Positions 1 to 9,945 of a DNA stretch of 64,000 nucleotides are shown piece after piece (the first letter of the stretch is position 1; every line of letters begins with the position of its first letter). The position numbers and the translations under genes were made by a program. Location: contig CM046304.1 in assembly GCA_025267735.1 (NCBI GenBank), positions 868,001 to 932,000 of the forward strand, given 5' to 3'. Below the pieces are notes generated by a model. It searched no databases. It was not told the origin of the DNA and was given only the letters and a program-made list of their open reading frames with translations. The DNA is from Mactra quadrangularis. Lineage: Eukaryota; Mollusca; Bivalvia; Venerida; Mactridae.

Positions 1-390
1 TGATGTCATGTAACATTTGTTTAAAATATCTCTTACAAAACAAAAAACTGTGCAAACAGAATATTTGTCAATTTTGGAATACGATCTTCTTAATTTCTAG
101 TTGTTAGCTCAGAAAATGACATTTTCTTTGTCATTTAAGTGTTTTGAAACAATGAAAATAATTGTTTTTTTCACTGCGCCATTCTGATGATATGTCATTC
201 TTAAACTTTGAAAAAAGCCAGTTTGAAGCATATAATATACAGAATTTGTTTATTTCAGTGTAAGTTCTATTTATTTTACTTGTGAGCTAATGATATTATA
301 TTTTCACTCGTGGCTATGCATCCTTAGCTTACTTGTGAAATAAAAATCGATCTGACGGCAAGTTAAACTAATATCCTCTATATATTACAG
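1..390. other. Intronic sequence upstream of first visible KIF3B exon
   Basis: AT-rich sequence with no recognisable exon. It ends in the acceptor TATTACAG at 383-390. Confidence 0.6.
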
Positions 391-510
391 CGTGTAGAAA
401 AAGAAATTCAACGTAAACTAGAAGAGAAAGAAGAGTCCGCTGTAGAATTACAAGAAACATATGTATCATTACAACAAGAAGTTGAAGTGAAAACTAAAAA
501 ACTGAAAAAG
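391..510 (+). CDS. KIF3B: KIF3B exon a: stalk coiled coil
   Basis: Forty codons, phase 0 at both ends, flanked by TTACAG and GTAAAA. Residues 1-40 are highly charged heptad sequence ending [15 protein letters not shown], matching the distal KIF3B stalk. Confidence 0.95.
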
Positions 511-3500
511 GTAAAAACCCAAAATTTTGTTTTAAATCTGCGAGCATTAGCCAAAGTTATGAAGTTGTAAAGAGCTGCCATTTCTAGTGTAGAATTGTCC
601 TCAGAAGTAATTTTCTTGCAAACCTTTTCATAAATTGTAATCTGATTTTCCAAGACAACATATATTTGACCAAATTTCTGCTTATCTCTCATTGGTACAA
701 AATATTCTAACACTTTTATTATATTGCTATCTTCACCACAAACAAATCCAAAGTTATAAGTAAAATAATTTGCCATGTTTACTAAATTGTTTATAGGCAC
801 ATAGATTGTTATAAACATGTGTAAAATGGTATACATGCATGTATACGGAAACTCGCGACTTAATGTAAGTGAAGCGTGTAATTATTATAATAAGGTAGTT
901 CAAGCTCAGGTTAATATTGTCCCACCATGTATATTTTATACATGTATCATGTTGGTTTGTAGTTATTTGCCAAGTTACAAGCTACAAAACAAGATATTTT
1001 AGATCTACAAGAAGAACATGTTAAAGAAAGACAAGAATTAGAACAAACACAGAATGAATTAACTAGAGAATTAAAACTTAAGTAAGATTTTTACATTATT
1101 ATAAAACATGAACAACTTGCTCCCAAAATGGATGGCACCAACCCTCATGACCGCCAGTCATGGAAGGGAAGACTTCGCACTAGATGAGACCAACAGGTCT
1201 CACCCTTGCCAAAAGAATAATCAAGGGCCTGTTTAAACTTCACTAGATGGTGATGATGATGGCGAGGTAAGGATGTTTAATTAGTGCAATTTGTAAGTTT
1301 CTGACCAGTTTTCAAGACAGGATGCTCTTCTGAGTAATAGCTGACTGGAACAGCTTTGAGTCAAAACTTTAAAAGCAGGTAAGTAGGTTATATCGCAGCA
1401 GTCAGTCAACCTACTCACCATTCCGTGGAAGGCTACATCTCTGGATTTAGCTGCTAACCAGTTACTAGGTGCATTCTTCCATCAGTGACTGCCCTACATG
1501 ATTAAGATTCAGTGGTAGGAGGGAGAATTATCAGAATGGCTGGAGAAATTATTTCATGACCAGACTCCAGTATGCCCCTCGAGGGAATCGAATCCTTGAC
1601 CCCTTGATAAGTAGACATGTGCTCTACCAACTGAGCTAGCCAGGTAGGTAGTAAAGTTTTCAATAAATCAATGTATACCTGACATGTATATTACAGAATG
1701 TTGATAATAGAGAATTTTATACCACCAGAAGATAAAACCAAGATACAAAACAGAGCCTATTATGACGAGGATGAAGATATGTGGAAATTGAGAGCATTAG
1801 CTAATAAAAAGTGAGTCTGAGTTGGCTTATTTATTACATGCTTTTCAAAGGATACTGGAAATTCTCTGTAAAAATCAATTTTTAGCCGGATTTTCAACGA
1901 AAAAATATGGCTAATAGTTTGGCGAAACACAGGCAGGCGTCCAGTGTCGTTAACACTTGCGTTAAAGTTTTCAATTTAGCTTATATTTCTGCCATTTATT
2001 GTCATATCTTTATGAAACTTCATACAATGATAACATACCATGTGATGAACAGAATTAGAAAGTAACCTTAAACCACAACTCTAACTGGCTTTATTATGGA
2101 TTATTTCTCTTTGTAATTTTTGTGTTAAAGTTTTAAAATCCGGCTTTAATGTGGTTTCCACATAACATTTCTTGTTTCATTATCAAACAAGTATTTGTTT
2201 GGTTATGTATTAGCTGAAGGGAGAATCTAAAAGTTATCTATATAATGTATATTACAGTTCACAGACAATGGCTAAGAGACCTAAATCAGCTCTAGGTAAT
2301 AAAAGACCTGTTTCAGAGTTTGCTAAGGTGGCAGCTCTTGGTGGGAACCCAAGATTTAAGGTAGGTGTTTAAATCATGATATATTTGTTGGTGATTATTT
2401 ATGTGTATTGTATATATCCCTCATGCTATTCTGGCTTTGATAAACAAGGCAGGGTTGATGTGAAGTTGTGATTCTGGTTGGACTTGATTTGAAAACAGAG
2501 AAAAAACAGAGAAGACATTCCGAAGTTTTTTGACATCTTGGAAGAATCGGGCGGTCGGGCGGGTGTCCGGTGTCATAAACAGTTGCAATAAAGTTTTCAA
2601 TTTAGCATACATTTCTGCCATTTATTGTCAGATTCTTATGAAGCTTCATACAATGATAACATACCATGTGATGAACAGAATAAGAAAGTAACCACAACTC
2701 TACCTGGCTTAACTATGGATTATTTCCCTCTGTAATTTTTGCATTAAAGTTTTTAAATCTGGCTTTAATGTGATTTCCTTATTACATTTCTTGTTTTATA
2801 TTTGTTAGGATGAGAATATATTAATGGTAGAGTTAGATATGCCAAATAGAACAACCCGTGATTATGATGGACCTCAAGTAGCTCCACGTATACAAGCGGC
2901 TTTAGATGCTGCATTACAAGATGAGGCGGATATTGATCTAGATGGAAGGTATGTGGGAGAAACTACTAGTCTAATTGAGTACTGTATTCTGCATTAATTA
3001 TGGGATGTCTATATTTATTACATGTTTGAAAGGTTTTTATCCAGATTTTTCAACGCAAAAACGAAAAAATCGGCTTACAGTTTGGCTAAACCCGGGCAGT
3101 GGGCATCCGGTGTCAATAACAATTGCGTTTAAGTTTTTTATTTACCATATATTTCTGCCATTTATTATCAGATCTTTATGAAACTTCTTACAATGATAAC
3201 ATACCATGTGATGAACAGAATTAGACAATTCATGGGAACTAAAATTCATGTTGGAATAGGGCATTTTATAGGAATCCTGATGGAATCCCTAGCTGGGATT
3301 CATAGCAAAGTTTTTGAAAACTTCGGAATCCCTAGCAGTGTTAATGTCAAACTTTTTTTTATGCTATTCATTTTTAGCCGGATTTTTCAACGAAAAGATT
3401 CGGCTAATAGTTTGGTGAAACATGGGTGGGGTTTGGCGGGCAGGCATTCGGTGTCATTAACAATTGCGTTAAAACTTTCAATTTAGTATATCTCTGCCAT

Positions 3501-3822
3501 TTATTGTCAGATCTATATGAAACTTCATACAATGATAACATACCATGTGATGAACAGATTTAAAAAGTAACCACAACTCAACCTGGCTTTATTATGGATT
3601 ATCTCCCTTTGTAATTTTTGCATTTAAGATTTCAAATCCGGCTTTAATGTGGTTTCCACATTACATTTCTTGTTGTCTTTTTATTTCAGTCCAGCTATAT
3701 TTAGTAGTAATAAAGCAAAGAGAGATAAAGCGAGTAAATCTCGACCTAAATCAGCTATGAAGACCAATGTTGATGCATCTCAAGTGTTCCCGAAATCTAG
3801 AGGCCTTCTCAATAAACATTAA
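391..3822 (+). CDS. KIF3B: KIF3B, kinesin-2 motor subunit, 3' part (6 exons)
   Basis: KIF3B pairs with KIF3A and KAP3 to form heterotrimeric kinesin-2, the anterograde motor of intraflagellar transport along ciliary microtubules. Joined exons 391-510, 963-1081, 1697-1810, 2258-2360, 2809-2948 and 3690-3822 give 729 bases, 242 residues plus TAA. Residues 1-80 are the end of the stalk coiled coil, containing [18 protein letters not shown], very close to vertebrate KIF3B. Residues about 80-200 carry the KIF3 tail motifs [26 protein letters not shown] and [10 protein letters not shown]. The basic end finishes with [10 protein letters not shown]. All junctions use GT-AG with compatible phases (0,2,2,0,2). 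The motor domain (about 500 residues in the family) lies left of the window. KIF3A was rejected because the tail motifs match KIF3B better. Confidence 0.96.
511..962. other. KIF3B intron, no feature seen
   Basis: AT-rich intron between two confident exons. The minus-strand open frame at 408-836 overlaps the upstream exon and is a shadow. Confidence 0.8.
963..1081 (+). CDS. KIF3B: KIF3B exon b: end of coiled coil
   Basis: Starts phase 0 after GTTTGTAG and ends phase 2 before GTAAGA. It encodes the family-diagnostic [20 protein letters not shown] segment and TRELKL. Confidence 0.96.
1388..1652 (-). mobile_element. SINE-A copy, tRNA-derived
   Basis: Minus-strand copy in a KIF3B intron. The tRNA-like head (GAGCTAGCC complement of an A box) is at the right end. 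The body has TCCAGAGATGTAG-like and TAGGTTGACTGAC motifs shared with the other SINE-A copies. It is diverged. Confidence 0.8.
1697..1810 (+). CDS. KIF3B: KIF3B exon c: IIENFIP tail motif
   Basis: Phase 2 in and phase 2 out, after TTACAG and before GTGAGT. It encodes [16 protein letters not shown] and an acidic DEDEDMWKL stretch, both conserved in the KIF3 tail. Confidence 0.95.
1884..2185 (+). repeat. R1 repeat copy, sense to KIF3B
   Basis: Full-length member of an interspersed family of about 300 bp. It begins TTTTAGCCGGATTTTCAACG and ends near GGTTTCCACATAACATTTCT. The interior has TTTCTGCCATTTATTGTCA and ACATACCATGTGATGAACAG. CCGG-bearing terminal segments are imperfect inverted repeats. 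Confidence 0.85.
2258..2360 (+). CDS. KIF3B: KIF3B exon d: tail
   Basis: Phase 2 in, phase 0 out, between ATTACAG and GTAGGT. It encodes [20 protein letters not shown], matching the RP(V/K)SA...KRP region of vertebrate KIF3B. Confidence 0.93.
2545..2793 (+). repeat. R1 repeat copy abutting an acceptor
   Basis: 5'-truncated R1 copy, sense to KIF3B. Its terminal CATTTCTTG ends about 14 nt before the acceptor AG at 2807-2808. Confidence 0.85.
2809..2948 (+). CDS. KIF3B: KIF3B exon e: conserved tail block
   Basis: Phase 0 in, phase 2 out. It encodes [20 protein letters not shown] and [12 protein letters not shown], the best conserved block of the KIF3B tail outside the coiled coil. Confidence 0.97.
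3038..3232 (+). repeat. R1 repeat copy, 3'-truncated, sense to KIF3B
   Basis: Begins ATCCAGATTTTTCAACG and runs through ACATACCATGTGATGAACAG, then is lost. The plus open frames here (2975-3486) are translations of R1. Confidence 0.8.
3372..3673 (+). repeat. R1 repeat copy abutting the last KIF3B acceptor
   Basis: Full-length R1 in sense orientation, from TTTTTAGCCGGATTTTTCAA to ACATTTCTTG. It ends about 16 nt before the acceptor AG at 3688-3689. Confidence 0.88.
3690..3822 (+). CDS. KIF3B: KIF3B last coding exon
   Basis: Starts after TTATTTCAG in phase 2 and ends with TAA at 3820-3822. It encodes a basic Ser/Lys tail (RPKSAMKTN) and the terminal [13 protein letters not shown]. Vertebrate KIF3B ends with a similar QLYPQSRGLVPK. 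Confidence 0.96.
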
Positions 3823-4908
3823 GAATATATCTGCTAATATGTCTTATGACTTCACTATTCTTGTTGAATCAAACCTAGGAAAACTGTAGATTTCATATTA
3901 GTCAATACGTATTTACTGAAAATGAACTGTGGCTGATTAATGTAGTATTACAAATAGAAAGGTGGTGTTAGTGAAGAAGTTTTTGACCTCTGCTTGCTTT
4001 TAAAGATTTTCTAAATTTGGAAGATGCCTTTGTAAAAAAGGATTAAAAAATGTGCATTGATATTGACCATGTTGATATGAGAACACCAATAAGATCTCAG
4101 TTATACAGTACCCACCAAAAGTTTGGAGACATTTTTAGCCGGATTTTGGGCCGTCAGCTGGGCGTCAGGTGTCGTTATCAATTGTGTTAAAGTTTTCAAT
4201 TTAGCATATATTTCTGCCATTTATCGTCAGATCTTTATGAAACTTCATACAATGATAACATACCATATGATGAACAGAATTAGAAAGTAACCACAACTCT
4301 GCATGGTTTTATTATGGATTATTTCTCTTTGTAATTTTTGCGTTAAAGTTTTTAAATCCGGCTTTAATTCATCTTTAAACTATGTTATATGGAAAGAGTT
4401 GCATTGATCATAGTTTTGGAGGCTTTTTGGTGTCAAATTTTGAACTTCATTCATGTGATGCATCCATGAAGTTAGTTTCATTTTATCATGAACCCTGATA
4501 GATAAATTCTAAAAAAAAATCAAAAAAGCAATCATTGAAATTTAAATTTTTTAAAATGAATTTCCTTTGTCTTCAAACTTTTGGTTGGCACTGTTCTTGT
4601 ATGTGGCATTATTGTATTATCATAGATCTTGGGTATTTTTACGTAATATCTTACAATCAAAATCATCGTAAGTCAATTTTCTAAAACTTCTTTTATAAAA
4701 TTTGCTGATAAAACAATTATCAAAAAGTGTTATACTCAATTCTTTGTAATTTACATAACTTTTGGAATTAACAGATAAGTATTTGAAATTGTATGGAATT
4801 TTTCTTCTTTGTACTTAAAATGATTTAGTAATGAGGTATTGTATTATAAGATGTACTGGTTTACAGGCATTATGGTAAATTTTAATCATGGTTGTGAACA
4901 AAAATAAA
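3823..4908 (+). other. Probable KIF3B 3' UTR
   Basis: No further coding match follows the stop. The first strong polyadenylation signal in a plausible place is AATAAA at 4903-4908, and another lies at 5874-5879. An R1 copy is included. The cleavage site is inferred. Confidence 0.5.
4132..4372 (+). repeat. R1 repeat copy in KIF3B 3' region
   Basis: Runs from TTTTTAGCCGGATTTTGG to AAATCCGGCTTTAAT, sense to KIF3B, and lacks the last 20-30 bases of the family. Confidence 0.85.
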
Positions 4909-4976
4909 ATAGGGCTAATTTTAGATTTGAATTTTTCATCAATACAATGAGTCTAAACATTTTTCTTGATTTGAAC

Positions 4977-5205
4977 CTGGGTTGATAGAGCAGTTGGTAG
5001 CAGTACAGGTTTGAATCTAATCCAGGGAGGTTATACCCTTCCATGAAAATTTGACAATGTCATTTTCTTCCGTTAATAAGGTATATGAATAAGTTTCTAG
5101 CCTTGTGGAAGGGTAGGTGAGTACTGGTTATAGACAAGGGTCCAGGAAAGCTAGGACGCTGTGAAATAACCTAAAAATGTGTTGACACGGCGTTAAACCC
5201 TGTAT
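4977..5205 (+). mobile_element. SINE-B copy, tRNA-derived
   Basis: A tRNA-like head (GATAGAGCAGTTGGTAGCA) is followed by the SINE-B body, including CCAGGAAAGCTAGGACGC and GTGTTGACACGGCGTTAAA at the 3' end. Confidence 0.8.
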
Positions 5206-5839
5206 GAATATATATAAAAACCTGGGAATTTACTTTCATAACTTACTGAGCCACTCCCATAATTTACTGGGCCACCTTGGTACCATCAAATTTACACCAA
5301 AATCATTCTAAGGTAAACTGTGATATTCTATTGTGTTTTATTATAATTATTATTGAAATGCTATGTGTTTGTATATTTGATAGAAATGTACATATTGATT
5401 TGATTTATTTATTATCATATGTAAAATATCCCTCATACCCCCCACCCTCCCACTTCTTCATTGTTTTTCAATGTATATGTTGTTTTTTCATTTATATTTC
5501 AATGTAAATTTAATTGTGATTAATTAAATTGCATCAATTATTAGACATATATGCAGTGAAGCATGAATTGAATTATCAATTATCTTATTGTCCAGTGATT
5601 TATTTGTTCATTGTTTATTTTCTAAACATCAATAATTTCACGGCGACATAGGGTGTTAAAATTATCATTGTCTTATATTTGTGAATTTCCGATAGTTTAA
5701 TTTACGTTCTGGTATTTTAGTAGTAGTTGCCATATTTCATGTGCTTTACAATCATTATTTTGTTTCATGTTGTTTAGCATATATATACATATCATATATA
5801 TCATATTGTACTTCATAAAAAACTGTGCCAAGTTTGTTC
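5206..5839. other. No gene seen
   Basis: AT-rich sequence with short chance open frames (for example 5277-5507). No splice-supported coding signal. Confidence 0.6.
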
Positions 5840-6395
5840 GCTTTGATACTTATAGGAGTAAGCTTTGATACTGAATAAAGTGAACTTTAATACTTCATAA
5901 AATAAGTTAAGCTACTTCACAAAATAAGCTTTGATACTTCACAAAGTAAGTTTTGATGCTTCATAAAGTAAGCTTTAATACTTATATGAGTAAGCTTTGT
6001 GCTTATATGAGTAAGCTTTGATACTTATGGGAGTAAGCTTTGTGCTTATATGAGTAAGCTTTGATACTTATCAGAGTAAGCTTTGATACTTGATAAAGTA
6101 AGCTTTGATACTCATATGAGTAAGCTTTGATACTTGATAAAGTAAGCTTTGGTACTTATATGAGTAAGCTTTGATACTTCATGAAGCAAGCTTTGATACT
6201 TCATGAAGCAAGCTTAGATACTTATTTGAGTAAACTTTGATACTTAATAAAGTAAACATTGATACTTTATAAAAAAAACTTTGATATTTTATAAAGTGAG
6301 CTTTGATACTAAATAAAGTAAGCTTTGATACTTACAGTAAAAAGAAATACTAAACAAAGTAAGCTCTGATACTTCCTAAAGTTAGCCTTGAAACT
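5840..6395. repeat. Minisatellite, about 22-bp unit with AAGCTTTGATACTT
   Basis: More than 20 tandem units of the form AGTAAGCTTTGATACTT plus ATATG or CATAA, diverged at both ends. Units differ by TATATGAG versus CATAAAG spacers. Confidence 0.9.
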
Positions 6396-7479
6396 TGCTA
6401 GTTTTGTGTCTTTCATTCAAGACTAGTTTCTCCTGTTTTTCATGATATATGATGTTTTTTATTTTCATTTACTGGTGTGTTGTACATCTCTGATATGGTT
6501 ATATGTGTATAGTGTCTTGCTTAGTATGTGATGTCACAGTTTGTGGATAAGGTTGTTGTTATATAATGTGCAGTAGTTACTTGTTGTTTATATATCTGTT
6601 AAACAAATCTCATAGCTTTATTCAATTGTTAATGCTTTTAAAATACGAGTTGTTGCATGGTTCAATATATTTGTATCATCCGAACACAGAAATCTAAAAC
6701 ATATGTACCTCAAATTTTTCTCACCCTTCTAGTTTTTGCTTAAAGTTTTGTCAATCTTTTTTTACTGTTTGACAGCAAAGGTAACCCCCCCCCCCCCCCC
6801 TGAGCTTTAATCACTTATTGAAATTTGTGGTAGTTGTAAGTATGTGCATGAAATCATGCTATGAACATTACACAGTCTTTAAGGGTTGCTTTTATGTTCA
6901 AGTATATTAATTCTTTACATAATATAGGTATTGGTAAATTAAAGGGAAGTAACCCAATCAATAAATCAGTCTGTTACGTTATTTAACGTGCATAGTCTCA
7001 CATATATTTTCCTATCAATATCACAAATAGTGTATAATTATGTACGAGATGTTTTGTGTTATATTAGTTCTTATAGTGTTCTGTTTTTATGTATTTTTTT
7101 CTTCCAACAAAACTTTGGTGTTGTTAGTGATTTTACTGTTTGTATAATGTTCAAAGTCTAGTCTTTTGTAATAATTGGGTCGTTAGTGCAGTTGGTAGCT
7201 CGCCTTGTTGTGGCCTAAGTTTTATATTTGGACCATCAAAGTTGATGTTCTTTATAGTGGAAAGATTGAAATTAAGCATTTAAGAACTAAAAATCTTCAA
7301 AAGTCACCTGATTTTGCTATAACCAAAATTCATTAAAATTAGACTAACAATTTTTTTTCTATTGAGCTCTCAATGTATAAATGTTGTACAAACGATCTGT
7401 TGTGAATTTTTTTTATTCTCAAAATGAAATCTCAATTCCAGTGCTAACTTATTCATAAAGTGTGAATGATAATTAGGTT
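6396..7479. other. No gene seen
   Basis: AT-rich sequence with an 18-base C run near 6786-6803 and a weak tRNA-like segment near 7178-7205 (GTCGTTAGTGCAGTTGGTAG) that may be a decayed SINE head. Confidence 0.5.
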
Positions 7480-7545
7480 CGTACATTTTTCGCGCGATAT
7501 GACCTTTCTGTGTTGGTGCGCCGTAAAACCCAAACAAACAATCGT
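7480..7545 (+). mobile_element. SINE-D tail fragment
   Basis: CGCGCGATATGACCTTTCTG and GGTGCGCCGTAAAACCCAAA followed by a CAAA-rich end. The same 3' tail recurs at about 13930-13985. Confidence 0.55.
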
Positions 7546-7755
7546 ACATTTTTCTAATTAAAGCATCAGTATTTTTACATATACAACTTTATATTTTTCC
7601 GTCCTTGATTTTATTTATTGATATTTTTATATTTTTTACGTTTTTTTCTTTTTTTGTATTGCATAATTTGTTTATTAATTATTCATTTATTTCTTAGAAT
7701 CTGATTTATTTTCAATGTGCTAGGAATATCACTGTGTTAATCCAACCACAGTGAC

Positions 7756-7817
7756 TCCAAGCAATCACCAACTATTTATAATATATTATAGGTATAAATA
7801 GTTGGTGATTGCTTGGA
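7756..7817. repeat. Perfect 25-bp inverted repeat with 12-nt loop
   Basis: Arm 7756-7780 (starts TCCAAGCAATCACC) is exactly complementary to 7793-7817, separated by 12 AT-rich bases. Confidence 0.95.
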
Positions 7818-8172
7818 ATCCATGTAGATCCAACAATAAAACTGCAGTAAAAATACATTGTATCTCTTAATGATCTTAAAACGCATCATTTTAATAGTTG
7901 ATTTTCATTAAAATATATTGTGCTGTCCAAAAGTTTTAGACAAAATCCTGTTTATAGGGGAAAATCAGATTAAAATTTACTCATGAAAAAGGGGAAAAAA
8001 GTCATCTGCAAAAATACCAAAATCAAGCTATATTTTTTTTGTTATCATGATCCAAACTATGTTACATGAATAAGCCTTTATAGTAAGATTATGTGCAGTA
8101 AGCTTGATCAGTTTTTCTGAAAATTTCATTTGTTCAAGAATGTCTGGACGGCACTGTATTTTAAGTTCAAAT

Positions 8173-8330
8173 TACAGTAAAGTTCTGCTATTAGGACCAG
8201 CAAAATAGTGAACTGGTCTTATTATAGAGACCCTTTTGTTCACAAATAAAACATTTGGATCTTAATAATTGTCAAAAATCGCATGATTTTGAAATAACAA
8301 AAGTGGTCTTAACAGCGGAACTTTACTGTA
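8173..8330. mobile_element. Short MITE with TIR TACAGTAAAGTTC
   Basis: Left end TACAGTAAAGTTCTGCT and right end AGCGGAACTTTACTGTA are inverted repeats. The outer TA is compatible with a Tc1/mariner-type target. The 158-bp size is too small for a transposase. Confidence 0.75.
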
Positions 8331-8995
8331 TATACATTATGTATGGTCCTAATCTCATGTGTAACAATTTCATCTTTATTCAATTTGACAATGATCACCA
8401 GTCTCATAAGGGAACGTTAATGCATGGATAAATATCATGAATATATCAACTATAAAACCCATAACATAATGTTGTTTTGTTTGTTTAATGTATACTGTGA
8501 TTTGTAGAGTTATACTATAAGGACTATCAAAATGAATAGTTGTAATAGCCGTATGACCTTAATATTCTTTAAAAATCTTAATACAAATAAAAATAATACA
8601 GTCATTTTTTGGCCAATCAATTTTAAGTGTTATTGAATTATGTAGAATATTGTATACTTTTTGAATAGTTACGTTTATTACCCTTCTGACTTTAAACGGC
8701 AAAATTATGAATTTGACTTACGATGAATTTTTTCGTAAGATTTTTTGTGAACATTTGCACTGGTCTTCTTAGTGGAGCTTCACTGTAGTTCTTGCTATAG
8801 CTATCCTCATCATGTATTATGGTAGCCTTGCCTACCTGTATGAGACTGTTAATCATTGTCACATATTATCATTGATTGTTTTATTTCACAATATCATAAT
8901 TATACAATATTTTCATTATTGTATTATGTATTCATACACACTTCAAATCTGCTAATAAATATGTCAAATTAACATGTCAGTAGTGTTCTTTTTTA

Positions 8996-9300
8996 TCAGC
9001 TCAGTTGGTAGCATGCAAGTCTACTGATCGAGGGGTCGTGGGTTCGATTCCCGGGCAGGGCATACGTTCGTGGAGGCCAGGAGCTTGATCCTGAAAATGT
9101 ATCTACGGCCATTCTCCCTCCTACCAAAGATTTTTAATTATGTAGGGCAGTTGTCGGTCACTTACAAAAGTATGCGCTTAATAGTTAGTTAACAGCTAAA
9201 TCCAGAGATTTAGCCTTTCCAGGAGGAGTGAGTAGGTTGACTGACCATTGTTATATGACCTATACAATGTGTTGCTACAGCATTAAACCAACCAAACAAA
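8996..9300 (+). mobile_element. SINE-A copy, near full length
   Basis: Head CAGCTCAGTTGGTAGCATGC (A box) and GTGGGTTCGATTCCC (B box) are intact. The body has the TCCAGAGATTTAGCC motif, and the 3' end has GTTGCTACAGCATTAAACCA. It is the best SINE-A reference in the window. The minus open frame at 9210-9446 is a shadow. Confidence 0.92.
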
Positions 9301-9546
9301 CTTTTTTCAGAAGTAAACCCATGTTGAGTTATGACCACTAACTGTTGACTTCCACTATGTGGGAGCAGTAGGTAGGACGGGCAGTTAAGGTTCCAGAGGT
9401 TTAGGCTTTGAACCCCACCAAGGGCACTGCTTATTTTCTTGGTCAAGATTTTAACCCTTTAATTGCTTCACTTCACCTACTTGTAAATGGGTACTTAAGA
9501 GGAATCATTCGAACATTTTGACTGCAATATTATCAATATAAAGCAT

Positions 9547-9945
9547 AGTATAGGACATATTCAAGTACATGTATCTAAGTGAAGTCAAAGGTAATGCAAT
9601 ATATAAGTATCTGTATCTGAGTGTGGTCAAAGGTAATGCAATATATAAGTATATGTATCTGAGTGTGGTCAAAGGTAATGCAATATTCAAGTATATGTAT
9701 CTGAGTGTAGTCAAAGGTATTGCAATATACAAGTATATGTATCTGAGTGTAGTCAAAGGTATTGCAATATAAAAGTATATGCATCTGAGTGTAGTCAAAG
9801 GTTATTGCAATATACAAGTACATGTATCTGAGTGTAGTCAAAGGTTATTGCAATATACAAGTATATGCATCTGAGTGTAGTCAAAGGTATTGCAATATAC
9901 AAGTATATGTATCTGAGTGTAGTCAAAGGTAATGTAATATACAAT
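9547..9945 (-). repeat. 42-bp minisatellite, inverted arm
   Basis: About nine units of 42 bp in the opposite orientation to the main array. Each contains GTATCTGAGTGTAGTCAAAGG. Overlapping open frames on both strands reflect a 14-codon period, not a gene. Confidence 0.95.

Noticed and set aside
8996..9070. tRNA gene suggested by A and B boxes
   Set aside because: It is the head of SINE-A, with the same body following in a dozen copies and no proper acceptor stem or anticodon arm that I could pair.
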